From positions 1,550,001-1,614,000 of the forward strand of contig NZ_CP042906.1 of NCBI RefSeq assembly GCF_008728855.1: DNA of 64,000 nucleotides. Direction: 5' to 3'. Below the pieces are notes generated by a model that was not told the origin of the DNA, searched no databases, and worked only from the letters and a program-made list of their open reading frames with translations. This stretch comes from Hypericibacter terrae (GTDB lineage Bacteria > Pseudomonadota > Alphaproteobacteria > Dongiales > Dongiaceae). Both the position numbers and the translations under genes were made by a program. Shown piece by piece: positions 8,810 to 17,227 of this stretch (position 1 is the first letter of the stretch; each line of letters starts with the position of its first letter).

Positions 8810-10438
8810 TCAGGCGCCCTGCGGAATCCACCATTCCTCGCCGCGCGGCGTCGACACATATTCCGGCCAGCGATAATGAATCGGTGCCGGGAAGTTGCGC
8901 GGCAGGAGAGGCGGTACCCATTGCGAGCCTCCGACCCCGCCGCCGGTGCGTTCACGGAACTCGGCCTGCGCCGCCGCGACGGATTGGGGGTCGCTCAGAA
9001 GATCCACCAGCGTCCCGCCGATCGCGCGCGCCGCGCTGAAGATGGTCGGATCGATCGTGGCGGGATAGCCGCCCATCGCGTTCCAGACCCAGTTCGGATA
9101 CTGATAGCCCGGCTTCGGCGAGGCCAGCATCGCGCGTCCCACATAGAGGCGCGAGGTCGGACAATGCCAAGTGTAATCGGTGTAATCGTCCGAGGTGTAG
9201 TTCTTCTGCCAGGGCGGCAGGATCGCGCGCATGCGGGCCTCGTCCTCCTCCGGATCGACCAGCGCCGACATGGCCGGATGCATCGGTTCGGCCATCGGCG
9301 ACAGTCCCAGATTGCGCTGGATCTCGCGGCCGAACTTCTTGGCCTCCTCGCCCCATTGCGGCGCGCCCGCCAGCATCAGGTTGGCATAGGTCAGGGTCGT
9401 GATCGCATGGTTGGGCAGGCCCGGCCGCGTCTTGGTCACCCACTCCTTGCGCACGGTGCAATGGGTGATCTGCGCCACATGATCGGCATTGTTGTCGAGG
9501 ATGGCGTAGATCCGCTCCTGCATCTCCAGTGTGGGACAGCGGCTGGCATATTGGATCTGGCTGAAGTTGGGGGCGAGATTGTCGGCGGTCGCTTGTCCCG
9601 CCGCGAGGATCGCCTCGTTGATGGTCCAGGTGCCGGTATGCGGCAGCATCGCCTCCTTGGTCATCTTGCTCGTCATGTACATGAGACAGACGGCATCGAT
9701 TGCGCCGGGGGCCCGCGCCGAGGTATGGGCCGAGGCGCCTTCGTTCAGGCCCATGCCGTTCCATTCCTCGGGATGCGGGCATTCGAAGCTGTACATCCGG
9801 CTCCAGTAGGAGCCGCAATGGGTGTTCCAGTTGACGGTGTTGGCGTGGGAGGTGGTGAAGGCGGGGTGGAAGCTCACCGCGGCGTCGAGCTGGTCGTAAT
9901 AGCCATGCGCGGCGTGCACGGGCTTCGAGCCGCAGACCTTCTCCGCGGGCTCGCCGAAGAAGACCAGCGTGCCGGCGAGATTATGCTTCTGCATGGCTGC
10001 CTTTGCGGCCAGCAGCCCGCCCAGCGCTCCGATGCCGAGTGCGGAATGCGGGTCGGTATGGCCGGCGGCATAGCGATGGACGCCGTCGCGCGGCTTCTCG
10101 TAGGGGACCGGATCCTGACTGTTGGCCGGCACCGCGTCATACTCGGCGTAGGTGGCGATCACCGGCTTGCCCTTGCCGAAGGTGGCGCGGAACGCCGTCG
10201 GCATGGTGGCGGTGCCTTCCTCGACATCGAAGCCCTGCTCGCGCAGCAGCTTCACATACCAGGCGGCGGACTTGTATTCGCGCCAGGCGGTCTCGTGGAA
10301 GTTCCAAACCTCGGTGTGGCGCTTCGAGAGCCAGCCCTCATGTGCCTTCACCCAGTCGAACGCGGTCTGCTTGGCCATGGTCATGGCCGCTGGGCTCCAG
10401 GACCGCGCTGCGGTCTGGCTCGGACGATCATCGGGCAT
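8810..10438 (-). CDS. M20 family metallo-amidohydrolase (AbgB-like)
   Basis: The 542 residues resemble subunit B of p-aminobenzoyl-glutamate hydrolase and related M20D amidohydrolases. Visible are AGHTDPHSALG, where the family usually has its first metal ligands (CGH...), FFGEPAEK in place of the usual GTPAEE with the catalytic glutamate, and late histidines. The start at 10438 has GAGGAG six bases upstream; MTMAK at 10384 is an alternative without such a site. Family members cleave N-acyl or peptide-like amide bonds of amino-acid conjugates. The gene lies directly downstream of two ABC permeases, so it likely hydrolyses the imported conjugate in the cytoplasm. No signal peptide is visible. 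Confidence 0.85.
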   Translation of the reverse strand: MPDDRPSQTAARSWSPAAMTMAKQTAFDWVKAHEGWLSKRHTEVWNFHETAWREYKSAAWYVKLLREQGFDVEEGTATMPTAFRATFGKGKPVIATYAEYDAVPANSQDPVPYEKPRDGVHRYAAGHTDPHSALGIGALGGLLAAKAAMQKHNLAGTLVFFGEPAEKVCGSKPVHAAHGYYDQLDAAVSFHPAFTTSHANTVNWNTHCGSYWSRMYSFECPHPEEWNGMGLNEGASAHTSARAPGAIDAVCLMYMTSKMTKEAMLPHTGTWTINEAILAAGQATADNLAPNFSQIQYASRCPTLEMQERIYAILDNNADHVAQITHCTVRKEWVTKTRPGLPNHAITTLTYANLMLAGAPQWGEEAKKFGREIQRNLGLSPMAEPMHPAMSALVDPEEDEARMRAILPPWQKNYTSDDYTDYTWHCPTSRLYVGRAMLASPKPGYQYPNWVWNAMGGYPATIDPTIFSAARAIGGTLVDLLSDPQSVAAAQAEFRERTGGGVGGSQWVPPLLPRNFPAPIHYRWPEYVSTPRGEEWWIPQGA

Positions 10439-10469
10439 GGTCGGTCTCCTCAGGGTCTCAGGGTCGGGT

Positions 10470-11288
10470 TCAGGCCGCGCCTTCGGCCTGGGATTGCGCC
10501 CGCAAGCGCCGGGCCCGCAGCCACATCTGCGAGCCGATGACCAGGATGGTCAGGAAGATCAGCGTCGTCGCGCAAGCGGCGATGGTCGGATCGGCCTGGT
10601 CGCGGATGCCGCTCCACATGCGCCGCGGCAAGGTAAAGATGTTGAGCTTGGAGATGAAGAGCGTCACCACGATCTCATCCCAGGACGAGATGAAGGCGAA
10701 GACGGCACCGGCCAGGACGCCGGGCGCGATGCAGGGCAGGATCACCATCCGCAAAGTCTGCCTCATGTCGGCGCCCAGATTGCGCGCGGCCTGCTCGAGC
10801 CGGAGATCGAAATTGGCGAGCGAGGTCGAGACGGTGATCACGACATAAGGCACCGCCAGCACCGCATGGGCCATGATGACGCCCGGATAGCTGTCGAGCA
10901 GCCCGAGATCGACGAAGATGCGGTAGAAGGCGAGGGCCGACACGATCGAGGGAATGATGATCGGCAGCAGCACGAACCCCCGCACCAATTCGGACCAGCG
11001 GCTGGCAATGCGCCAGAGCCCGACCGCGCAGAGCGTGCCGAGGCTGGTGGCGATCACGGTCGAGACGACGGCGATGACGAGGCTCTGCCAGATGCTTGAG
11101 GTCCAATCCGGATTCGTGAACAGGTTCTCGTAATTGCGCAGGCTCACGCCGTCTTTCGGCAACGTCAGGAATCGGTCGGGGGTCAGCGAGATCGGCGCGG
11201 AAACGAAGATCGGCACCAGCAGGAACAGCAATACGACCCAGGCGCCCGCCAGCACGATCCTGAAGCGCCAGCCATAGCCCTCGCTCAT
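10470..11288 (-). CDS. ABC importer permease, PotC-like
   Basis: A 272-residue inner-membrane permease with about six helices. The typical binding-protein-dependent permease loop lies near residue 190 (EQAARNLGADMRQTLRMVILP), which docks on the ATPase. It resembles PotC of the spermidine/putrescine family. It starts 13 bases after the stop of the other permease and shares the operon with the solute-binding protein. The importer probably takes up a polyamine-like, opine-like or guanidino compound. Confidence 0.9.
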   Translation of the reverse strand: MSEGYGWRFRIVLAGAWVVLLFLLVPIFVSAPISLTPDRFLTLPKDGVSLRNYENLFTNPDWTSSIWQSLVIAVVSTVIATSLGTLCAVGLWRIASRWSELVRGFVLLPIIIPSIVSALAFYRIFVDLGLLDSYPGVIMAHAVLAVPYVVITVSTSLANFDLRLEQAARNLGADMRQTLRMVILPCIAPGVLAGAVFAFISSWDEIVVTLFISKLNIFTLPRRMWSGIRDQADPTIAACATTLIFLTILVIGSQMWLRARRLRAQSQAEGAA

Positions 11289-11301
11289 GGCCTGGCCCCC
11301 A

Positions 11302-12189
11302 TCACTTGGCCCCGAACATGGTGCGCAGATCGACGATGCGCGACATCACGGCGAAGACCAGGAATACCAGCACCAGCAGCACCATGGCCAGCATGGAGCC
11401 GACACCCCACCGCACGGTTTGCAGGATCTGGACGCTGACATATTCGGCGATCATCAGGGTCTTGCCGCCGCCGAGGATCGAGGGCGTGACGAAGAATCCC
11501 AGCGTCAGGATGAAGACCAGGAGCCCGGCGCCGGCGATGCCGGGGAGGCTCAAGGGGAGATAAACGCGCCAGAAGGATTCGAACGGGCCGGCGCCCAGCC
11601 CGCGCGCGGCGCTGACGAGGCGCGGATCGATGCCGCGCAGGTTGGCATAGAGCGGCAGCACCGCGTAGGGGATCATGTAATGGACCATGCCGATCAGCAC
11701 ACCCAGTTCGTTGCGCACCAGATGGATCGGCTCGGAGATGACGCCCCAGTCCAGCAGCGCGCGATTGATAATGCCGTTGTCATGCAGCAGCACGACCCAG
11801 GAGAAGGCGCGCGCCAGCACCGACACCCAGAACGGCACCAGCACGAACATGAGGATCCAGATCCGGTGCCGGTCCGTCACATGCGCCATGGCGTAGGCGA
11901 TGAGATAGCCCAGCACCAGGCTGATGCCGGTGGTGATGAAGCAGATGCGGAAGGTGTTGCCGAGCATCTTGAGGATGCCGCGGTTGGTCACGAGGCGCTC
12001 ATAGTTCTGCAGCCCGACGTCGGGGTCGGAGAAGCTGATCCAGAGCACTTGGCCGATCGGGTAGAGATAGAGAACGAGCAGGAACAGCACGAGCGGCAGG
12101 ACCAGCACCCAATAGGGATTGATCCGCGAAGGTTGTTTCCCTCGCGGATCCAGTCCTTCCAGGGCGATCGTCCCTGTGCTCGAGCTCAT
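11302..12189 (-). CDS. ABC importer permease, PotB-like
   Basis: A 295-residue inner-membrane permease. A hydrophilic N-terminus (about 25 residues) is followed by six predicted helices, the first being WVLVLPLVLFLLVLYLYPIG. The coupling-loop motif SAARGLGAGPFESFWRVYLP lies near residue 190. It belongs to the PotB/HTCT family and pairs with the PotC-like permease immediately downstream. The solute-binding protein gene precedes it by 43 bases in the same direction. Confidence 0.9.
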   Translation of the reverse strand: MSSSTGTIALEGLDPRGKQPSRINPYWVLVLPLVLFLLVLYLYPIGQVLWISFSDPDVGLQNYERLVTNRGILKMLGNTFRICFITTGISLVLGYLIAYAMAHVTDRHRIWILMFVLVPFWVSVLARAFSWVVLLHDNGIINRALLDWGVISEPIHLVRNELGVLIGMVHYMIPYAVLPLYANLRGIDPRLVSAARGLGAGPFESFWRVYLPLSLPGIAGAGLLVFILTLGFFVTPSILGGGKTLMIAEYVSVQILQTVRWGVGSMLAMVLLVLVFLVFAVMSRIVDLRTMFGAK

Positions 12190-12232
12190 GCTTCCTTCGT
12201 GACCGCCGCGGCGGTCCTCGAAGATCCGGCGA

Positions 12233-13348
12233 TCAGGCCGAGATCATGTCGAGGAAGGCGTTGAGCACGTCGTCGTAATGCTTGGCGAAATACTCGGAAT
12301 CGAGCGGGATCTGCTTCTTCAGATTCTCCGCCGTGCCGGGCGTGATCGCCCTCTCGTCGGCCGACATGATGTCGTAGGTCGCCGGGTTGGCCGGGCCCTG
12401 GCCGTAACAGCGCATGACCTCGAGCTGCAGCTCCGGGGTCTGGAGGTTGGCGAGCCAGCGGTTGGCCCATTCGCGCCCCGCCGGATTGCCTTTCGGAATC
12501 ACCCAGGCGGCCGGGCAGGCGTTGCCCTGGTCGAAGGTCCAGTCGACGCGGCCCTTGGTGTCCTGCTTGATCAGCTGGCTGCGGGTCTGCCAGAGGCTGC
12601 CCATGACGACTTCGCCGTCGAGGAACATCTGCTGGCTCGACGCGCCCGAATCCCAGAACACGATATGGTCCTTGATCTTTTCGATTTTGGCCAGGCCGCG
12701 GTCGACATCGAGCGGATAGAGCTTGTCGGGGGCGACGCCGTCGGCGAGGAGTGCCGCCTCGATCGCACCGTTCATGTATTTGTACATGGTGCGCTTGCCG
12801 GGGTATTTCTCGACGTCGAAGAAATCGGCCCAGGTCGGTGCCGCCTTGCCGACCTTCTCGGTGTCCCAGGTCATGACATAGCTGTACCAGTAGCCCAGTA
12901 CGCCATAGTCATGCGTATAGGGCGCGATATAGCCGGCGCGATCGACGATCGAATAGTCGACGGCTTCGAGCTCGTTGACGCGGCCCATCCGCAGGACCGA
13001 GAAGAAGTCGGCGTCGCAGCAATCCCAGGTCACGTTCTTGGCTTCGACCATCGCCTTGATGCTGCCTTCCAGCGGCCCGGATCCGTCCACTACGACCGGC
13101 ACGCCGGTCTTCGCGGTGAAGGCCTTGCCGTAGATGTCGCCCGTGCAACGGACGGCGTCGCCGCCCCAGTTGGCATGGACGATCTGTTTGGGCTTGCCGG
13201 CGGCGAGCAGATCGCCCGACGACAAGGCCACGGCCCCGGCGCCCGCAAGCGCGCTGGCGGCAAGGAAGGTGCGGCGGCTGATCCGGCCGGCCTTCAGGTT
13301 GGCGAGCGCCACCTCGACGGAATCCTGGGCAAAACGCTGTGCAGTCAT
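12233..13348 (-). CDS. Periplasmic solute-binding protein, PotD-like, Tat-exported
   Basis: The 371-residue binding protein opens the importer operon. A twin-arginine motif (SRRTFLA) and a hydrophobic stretch (SALAGAGAVALSSG) at residues 24-45 predict Tat export. The mature part starts near KPKQIVHANWGGD, which resembles the extracellular solute-binding family 1/PotD (spermidine/putrescine) proteins. Tat export is common for binding proteins of this group. It is divergent from the triple RidA gene, with 155 bases between that would hold both promoters. The ligand cannot be read from the sequence. Confidence 0.9.
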   Translation of the reverse strand: MTAQRFAQDSVEVALANLKAGRISRRTFLAASALAGAGAVALSSGDLLAAGKPKQIVHANWGGDAVRCTGDIYGKAFTAKTGVPVVVDGSGPLEGSIKAMVEAKNVTWDCCDADFFSVLRMGRVNELEAVDYSIVDRAGYIAPYTHDYGVLGYWYSYVMTWDTEKVGKAAPTWADFFDVEKYPGKRTMYKYMNGAIEAALLADGVAPDKLYPLDVDRGLAKIEKIKDHIVFWDSGASSQQMFLDGEVVMGSLWQTRSQLIKQDTKGRVDWTFDQGNACPAAWVIPKGNPAGREWANRWLANLQTPELQLEVMRCYGQGPANPATYDIMSADERAITPGTAENLKKQIPLDSEYFAKHYDDVLNAFLDMISA

Positions 13349-13503
13349 GAGACCTCCCTAAGCATGTCGGATTATGTTTCTATGCCTCACCGAATGAGGA
13401 ATGCCGCCCGACTGCGGACTGGCTCGAATCCTATCACTCGTGAGCTCGGAACGCCAAGGGCAGCGGTCCAATTTGCCGCTCTCGACGAAAGGAATACCGG
13501 ATC

Positions 13504-14736
13504 ATGGCGCTGTCCCGTACGCATTGCTGGCCGGAAGGGCATTGGGATTGGCCGATCCATGTCTCGCACAAGCATGGCATCCGCTGCGGCGAGATGATCT
13601 TCGTGGGCGGGCAGGTCGATCTCGACAGCAGCGGCAAGGTCCAGCATGCGGGCGATCTCGCCACCCAGACCGTCACCGTCATGGCCAGCCTCGACAAGGT
13701 CCTGCGCGGTCTGGGGGCCGATCTGGGCGATCTGGTCAAGTTGATCGCGTTCTATCAGAACGACGGCAGCCGCGACGAGCAGCGATTCCTGGCCGATGTC
13801 GCACGACAATTGCCCGCCGGCGGTCCGGGGCCGGTGATCACGGCGGTGCCGCTGCCGGCCCTGGCCTATCCGGGGATGCTGGTCGAGATCGAGGCCGTGG
13901 CGATGCGGGGCGCCGACGGGCGCCGGTTGGAGCGCCAGGGCATCGCGCTGCGCGGTGCCGCCCCCTTGCCGGCGCCGCTTTCCCACGGCCTTCGTTGCGG
14001 CGAGATGATCTTCGTCGGCGGTGTCAGCGCCATCGACGAGACCGGTGCCGTGATCGCGAAGGGCGACATCGTCCGCCAGAGCCAGATCGTGATGGACCGC
14101 ATCGGCGAGGTGCTGCACGGCTTCGGCGCCGCCCATGACGATGCCGTCAAGATCAACACCTACTACGCCGGCGGGGGCCAGTTCGCCGATTGGGAAGGCG
14201 CCGCGCGCGCGCGGGCGCGCTATTTCACCGAGCCGGGGCCGGCCGCCACCGGCCTGCCGCTGCCGCGTCACGCCCTGCCGGGTCTGATGACGCGCAGCGA
14301 GATCACCGCAATGCTCGGCAGGGACGGCCGTCGCCTGCCGCGCTCCCATGTCTGGCCCGAGGGCCATTGGGACTGGCCGATCCATCTTCCCTACAAGCAT
14401 GGAATCCGCTGCGGGCCGATGATCTATCTGGGCGGTCAGGTGGCACTCACGCCCCAGGGCCAGGTGATCGAGCCGGGCGAGCTGGTGGCGCAGACCAAGA
14501 TCGCGATGGAGAATATCCGGCGCGTGCTCGCAGGGTTTGGCGCCGGGTTCGACGACGTCGTCAAGGTGACGGCCTTCTATGAAGGCGGCGCTTCGGCGGA
14601 CCAGCTGCACAAGAATCTGAGCGTGCGCTCGGCCTGCTTCACCGAGCCCGGTCCCGCCACCACGGGGATTCCGCTGCCCTTCCTCGCCTATGAGGAGATG
14701 GTGATCGAGATCGAGATCGTCGCGATGGTGGGATGA
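13504..14736 (+). CDS. Triple-domain RidA/YjgF family protein
   Basis: Three RidA-like domains lie in one 410-residue chain: about 1-138, 140-275 and 278-410. Domains 1 and 3 share a closely similar opening (WPEGHWDWPIH then KHGIRCG), so an internal duplication is evident. Each domain has the (M)IFVGG or IYLGG strand, the L..LGA/GFGA helix and the terminal EIEAVAM-type strand. RidA enzymes hydrolyse reactive enamines/imines released by PLP or amine-oxidase chemistry. The catalytic arginine of canonical RidA (in ARLPK) is replaced here: AVPLP, GLPLP and GIPLP. The protein may therefore belong to a non-canonical Rid subgroup. It lies between the importer operon and its ATPase gene, which fits detoxification of imines from the FAD oxidase. 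Confidence 0.85.
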   Translation: MALSRTHCWPEGHWDWPIHVSHKHGIRCGEMIFVGGQVDLDSSGKVQHAGDLATQTVTVMASLDKVLRGLGADLGDLVKLIAFYQNDGSRDEQRFLADVARQLPAGGPGPVITAVPLPALAYPGMLVEIEAVAMRGADGRRLERQGIALRGAAPLPAPLSHGLRCGEMIFVGGVSAIDETGAVIAKGDIVRQSQIVMDRIGEVLHGFGAAHDDAVKINTYYAGGGQFADWEGAARARARYFTEPGPAATGLPLPRHALPGLMTRSEITAMLGRDGRRLPRSHVWPEGHWDWPIHLPYKHGIRCGPMIYLGGQVALTPQGQVIEPGELVAQTKIAMENIRRVLAGFGAGFDDVVKVTAFYEGGASADQLHKNLSVRSACFTEPGPATTGIPLPFLAYEEMVIEIEIVAMVG

Positions 14737-14744
14737 AAATAATC

Positions 14745-14815
14745 CCCTCCCTCGGAACGGGGGAGGGTTAGGGAGGGGGCTGCGCGCCGTCGAATACCGA
14801 GCAGCCCCCTTCCTA
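14745..14815. repeat. GC-rich palindromic repeat, copy 1
   Basis: CCCTCCCTCGG and GGGGGAGGGTTAGGGAGGG are followed by a hairpin whose arms are AGGGAGGGGGCTGC and GCAGCCCCCTTCCT, with a 17-base loop. It follows the RidA stop within 10 bases and may aid termination, but lacks a T-run. Related sequences occur near 22.4, 43.7 and 45.9 kb. Confidence 0.7.
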
Positions 14816-14816
14816 G

Positions 14817-14992
14817 CCTTCCCCCGCGAAGCGCAGGACTGTCCGGGGAACGGACTCAAGGGATTCAAACGACTCATTTTTATTGTTCTAAGTCTCGCAC
14901 GCCCACGGATCACGTCTAATCCATATGCGCCAACACTTTGATACGATTCATGAAAACTTTCCCCGGACACTCCTGCGCGAAGCGGGGGAAGG
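14817..14992. repeat. Inverted-repeat element with 32-base arms
   Basis: The arms at 14817-14848 and 14961-14992 are near-identical in opposite orientation (CCTTCCCCCGC... and ...GCGGGGGAAGG, both carrying GTCCGGGG or its complement). They enclose about 112 bases that are clearly more AT-rich than the surroundings and have no open frame. This has the shape of a MITE or of a structured RNA with a long basal stem. It separates the RidA gene from the convergent ABC ATPase gene. Confidence 0.65.
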
Positions 14993-15009
14993 GACAGAGT
15001 GCGTCTTTA

Positions 15010-16173
15010 TCAATCGTCCGTCACCACGACGGCAGCATCGGCATCCCAGCCGAGCCAGACCTGCATCTCGTTCTTCGGCTCGAGCTTCATGCGCCAGGCG
15101 GGGCAACGCACCGCCAGCTGTCCCAGGCTCGCCGTCGCCACCGTGAAGTGGAAATCGCTGCCGAAATAGTTCCAGCTCGTGACCCGGCCCTGGGCCCGGT
15201 TGATCGCGGTCGACGGGGCGTCAGCGGCGATTGCGATCTTCTCCGGCCGCATCGCCAGCAGGACCTCGCCGCCGGCCGCCGGTATCGACGCCGCCTTCTG
15301 CCGGAAGGTCTCGCCGTTCACGGCATAGGCGAAGCCACCTTCGGCAGCCCCGCTGACCCGGCCCTTGATGAAGTTGCTTTCGCCCAGGAATCCGGCGACG
15401 AACCGCGTCGCCGGGCGTTCATAGAGGTCGGCAGGCCGGCCGATCTGCACGAACCGGCCGTCGCGCACGATGGCGATGCGGTCCGACATGGACAGCGCTT
15501 CTTCCTGATCGTGCGTCACATAGACGAAGGTGGTGCGGATGCGCTCATGGAGCTGCTTGAGCTCGATCTGGACCTCGGTGCGGAGCTTGCGGTCGAGCGC
15601 GCCCAGCGGCTCGTCGAGCAGCAGCACGTCCGGCGTGAAGACCAGCGAGCGCGCCAGCGCCACGCGCTGCTGCTGGCCGCCGGAGAGCTGGCGCGGCATC
15701 CGGTCGGCGAGGGGGGTGAGCTGCACCAGCTCCAGCGCGCGGCCGACCTCGCGCTTGATGTCCTCCGCCGGCCGGCGGCGCACCTTGAGCGGGAAGGCGA
15801 CATTGTCGAACACCGACAGATGCGGAAACAGGGCATAACCCTGGAACACCATGCCGAAATTGCGCTTTTCGGGCGGCAGATGGGTGATCGCCTTGCCGTC
15901 GAGCAGAATCTCGCCGGCCGAGGGCGTGGTGAAGCCGGCGATCATCATCAGCATCGTGGTCTTGCCCGAGCCCGAGGGCCCGAGCAGCGTCAGGAATTCG
16001 CCACGCGCGACCTCGAGGTCGACGCCGTCGACGGCGCGCACGATCCCGTAATGTTTGGAAACCCCGCGAAAGGCGAGACCGCCGGCGGCGGCCCGATGAA
16101 TCGACGTCGGATTGGTCGCAGTCGCTGTTCCCTGCACCGGCGCAGCCTTCCCCCTTGCTATCGGATCCGCCAC
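15010..16173 (-). CDS. ABC importer ATPase, PotA-like
   Basis: About 387 residues. Walker A GPSGSGKTT lies near residue 65, then the signature LSGGQQQRVALARSL, Walker B VLLLDEPLGALD and the switch histidine region VTHDQEEAL. The C-terminal TOBE-type regulatory domain includes LLAMRPEKIAI. The frame is open to an ATG at 16269, which would overlap the upstream gene. A GTG at 16173 with GAGG a few bases before it avoids that and is preferred. It is the only ATPase near the PotB/C/D-like genes and surely energises them, although RidA separates them. It is co-directional with the guanidino hydrolase gene. Confidence 0.9.
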   Translation of the reverse strand: MADPIARGKAAPVQGTATATNPTSIHRAAAGGLAFRGVSKHYGIVRAVDGVDLEVARGEFLTLLGPSGSGKTTMLMMIAGFTTPSAGEILLDGKAITHLPPEKRNFGMVFQGYALFPHLSVFDNVAFPLKVRRRPAEDIKREVGRALELVQLTPLADRMPRQLSGGQQQRVALARSLVFTPDVLLLDEPLGALDRKLRTEVQIELKQLHERIRTTFVYVTHDQEEALSMSDRIAIVRDGRFVQIGRPADLYERPATRFVAGFLGESNFIKGRVSGAAEGGFAYAVNGETFRQKAASIPAAGGEVLLAMRPEKIAIAADAPSTAINRAQGRVTSWNYFGSDFHFTVATASLGQLAVRCPAWRMKLEPKNEMQVWLGWDADAAVVVTDD

Positions 16174-16232
16174 AGCCGGGCCTCTAGCGGGCCCGTTCTC
16201 CGGCAGACCTTTCGTCCTCGGCCGGCAAGGCC

Positions 16233-17111
16233 TCAGACCGGATCGCGGCGCAGCGCCTGTGCCATGCAATGCACGCCGCCGCCGCCCATGGTGAACATGG
16301 TCATGTCCGGATCATAAACCGTAAATCCGGCGGCGCGCAGTGTCTTGTTCAGATCCTTCGACTGTGCGGTCGAAATGATCTTGTTGTCGCCTAGCGACAT
16401 CACATTGCAGCCGAGGCCCATCGTGTCGCGATAATTCACCGGGACCATCTCGATCTTTTTCGACTTCAGCCAATCGAGGACCCAGTCCTCGGTGGTGTCG
16501 GGGCAGACCGCCGCCAGCTTGGGCGCCAGCATGCAGACCATCAGGTCGATATGGACGTAATGCTCGGCGATGGGGGCGAGCTTGACCTCCCAGCCCTTCT
16601 CTTCCATCCAGCCCTTCACCTGCTGCGCCGCCGGCTCCTGGGTGCGTTCGCCGCAGAAGCCGATCAGCACGGTGTTCGGCTCGATCACGTCGAAATCGCC
16701 GCCCTCGAAGGCCGACGCCGTGATCATCTTGAAGATCGGAATGCCCTTCTTCTGGTAAAAGTTGATCACCGGGGCATATTCGCCGCGCCGCCACCACTGA
16801 TGCATCTGGGTGACGACCGCGCCGTAGGGCGTCATGAAGCTCGAATCGCGCGCATAGACCTGATAGGGCAGCGCCTCGTCGGGTTCGAGGAAATGCACCT
16901 TGGTGCCGCCTTCCTCATAGGCCTGGACCATCTCGCGATGCTGGCGCATGGCGAGCTGGCGGTCGAACTTGGCGCCGGAGCGCAAGGTCGCCTTCGAGAT
17001 CGAGCTGGTCGGCAGCCATTTGAAGTTCACCGGCTCGCAGAGCAGCACGTCGTGCAGCCGGCCATATTCCGAATTCGCACCCCAGGCCTTGCCGCCGCTT
17101 GCCGTTGTCAT
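16233..17111 (-). CDS. Guanidino-group hydrolase (DDAH/arginine deiminase superfamily)
   Basis: A 292-residue member of the amidinotransferase/dimethylarginine dimethylaminohydrolase fold. Visible are a substrate-binding ARDSSF near residue 88, FEGGDF (acidic catalytic pair) near 135, HYVHIDLMVC with the catalytic histidine, and the nucleophilic cysteine in GGGVHCMAQA near residue 282. These enzymes remove or transfer the guanidino carbon of arginine derivatives via a Cys-linked intermediate. Its neighbours, an importer ATPase downstream and a divergent LysR regulator, suggest catabolism of an imported guanidino compound. Whether it acts as deiminase, dimethylaminohydrolase or amidinotransferase cannot be decided from sequence alone. 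Confidence 0.88.
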   Translation of the reverse strand: MTTASGGKAWGANSEYGRLHDVLLCEPVNFKWLPTSSISKATLRSGAKFDRQLAMRQHREMVQAYEEGGTKVHFLEPDEALPYQVYARDSSFMTPYGAVVTQMHQWWRRGEYAPVINFYQKKGIPIFKMITASAFEGGDFDVIEPNTVLIGFCGERTQEPAAQQVKGWMEEKGWEVKLAPIAEHYVHIDLMVCMLAPKLAAVCPDTTEDWVLDWLKSKKIEMVPVNYRDTMGLGCNVMSLGDNKIISTAQSKDLNKTLRAAGFTVYDPDMTMFTMGGGGVHCMAQALRRDPV

Positions 17112-17227
17112 GGCCGTCCTCCCGCTGAATGGTCTCGTTGGCGGCGATCCTATGGCTTGAAAAACTCTCTCGCAATGGACAAAGATTGGCCCGTCTTTGT
17201 GAGAAAATATAACTAAAGCTCAAGGTC

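Noticed and set aside
8531-10540. 669-codon plus-strand frame opposite the M20 hydrolase
   Set aside because: Shadow frame; the minus-strand protein has clear family motifs.
13349-13503. Guanidine or polyamine riboswitch between binding protein and RidA genes
   Set aside because: Only a small hairpin (CCTCA/TGAGG) was seen; no conserved ykkC-type core.
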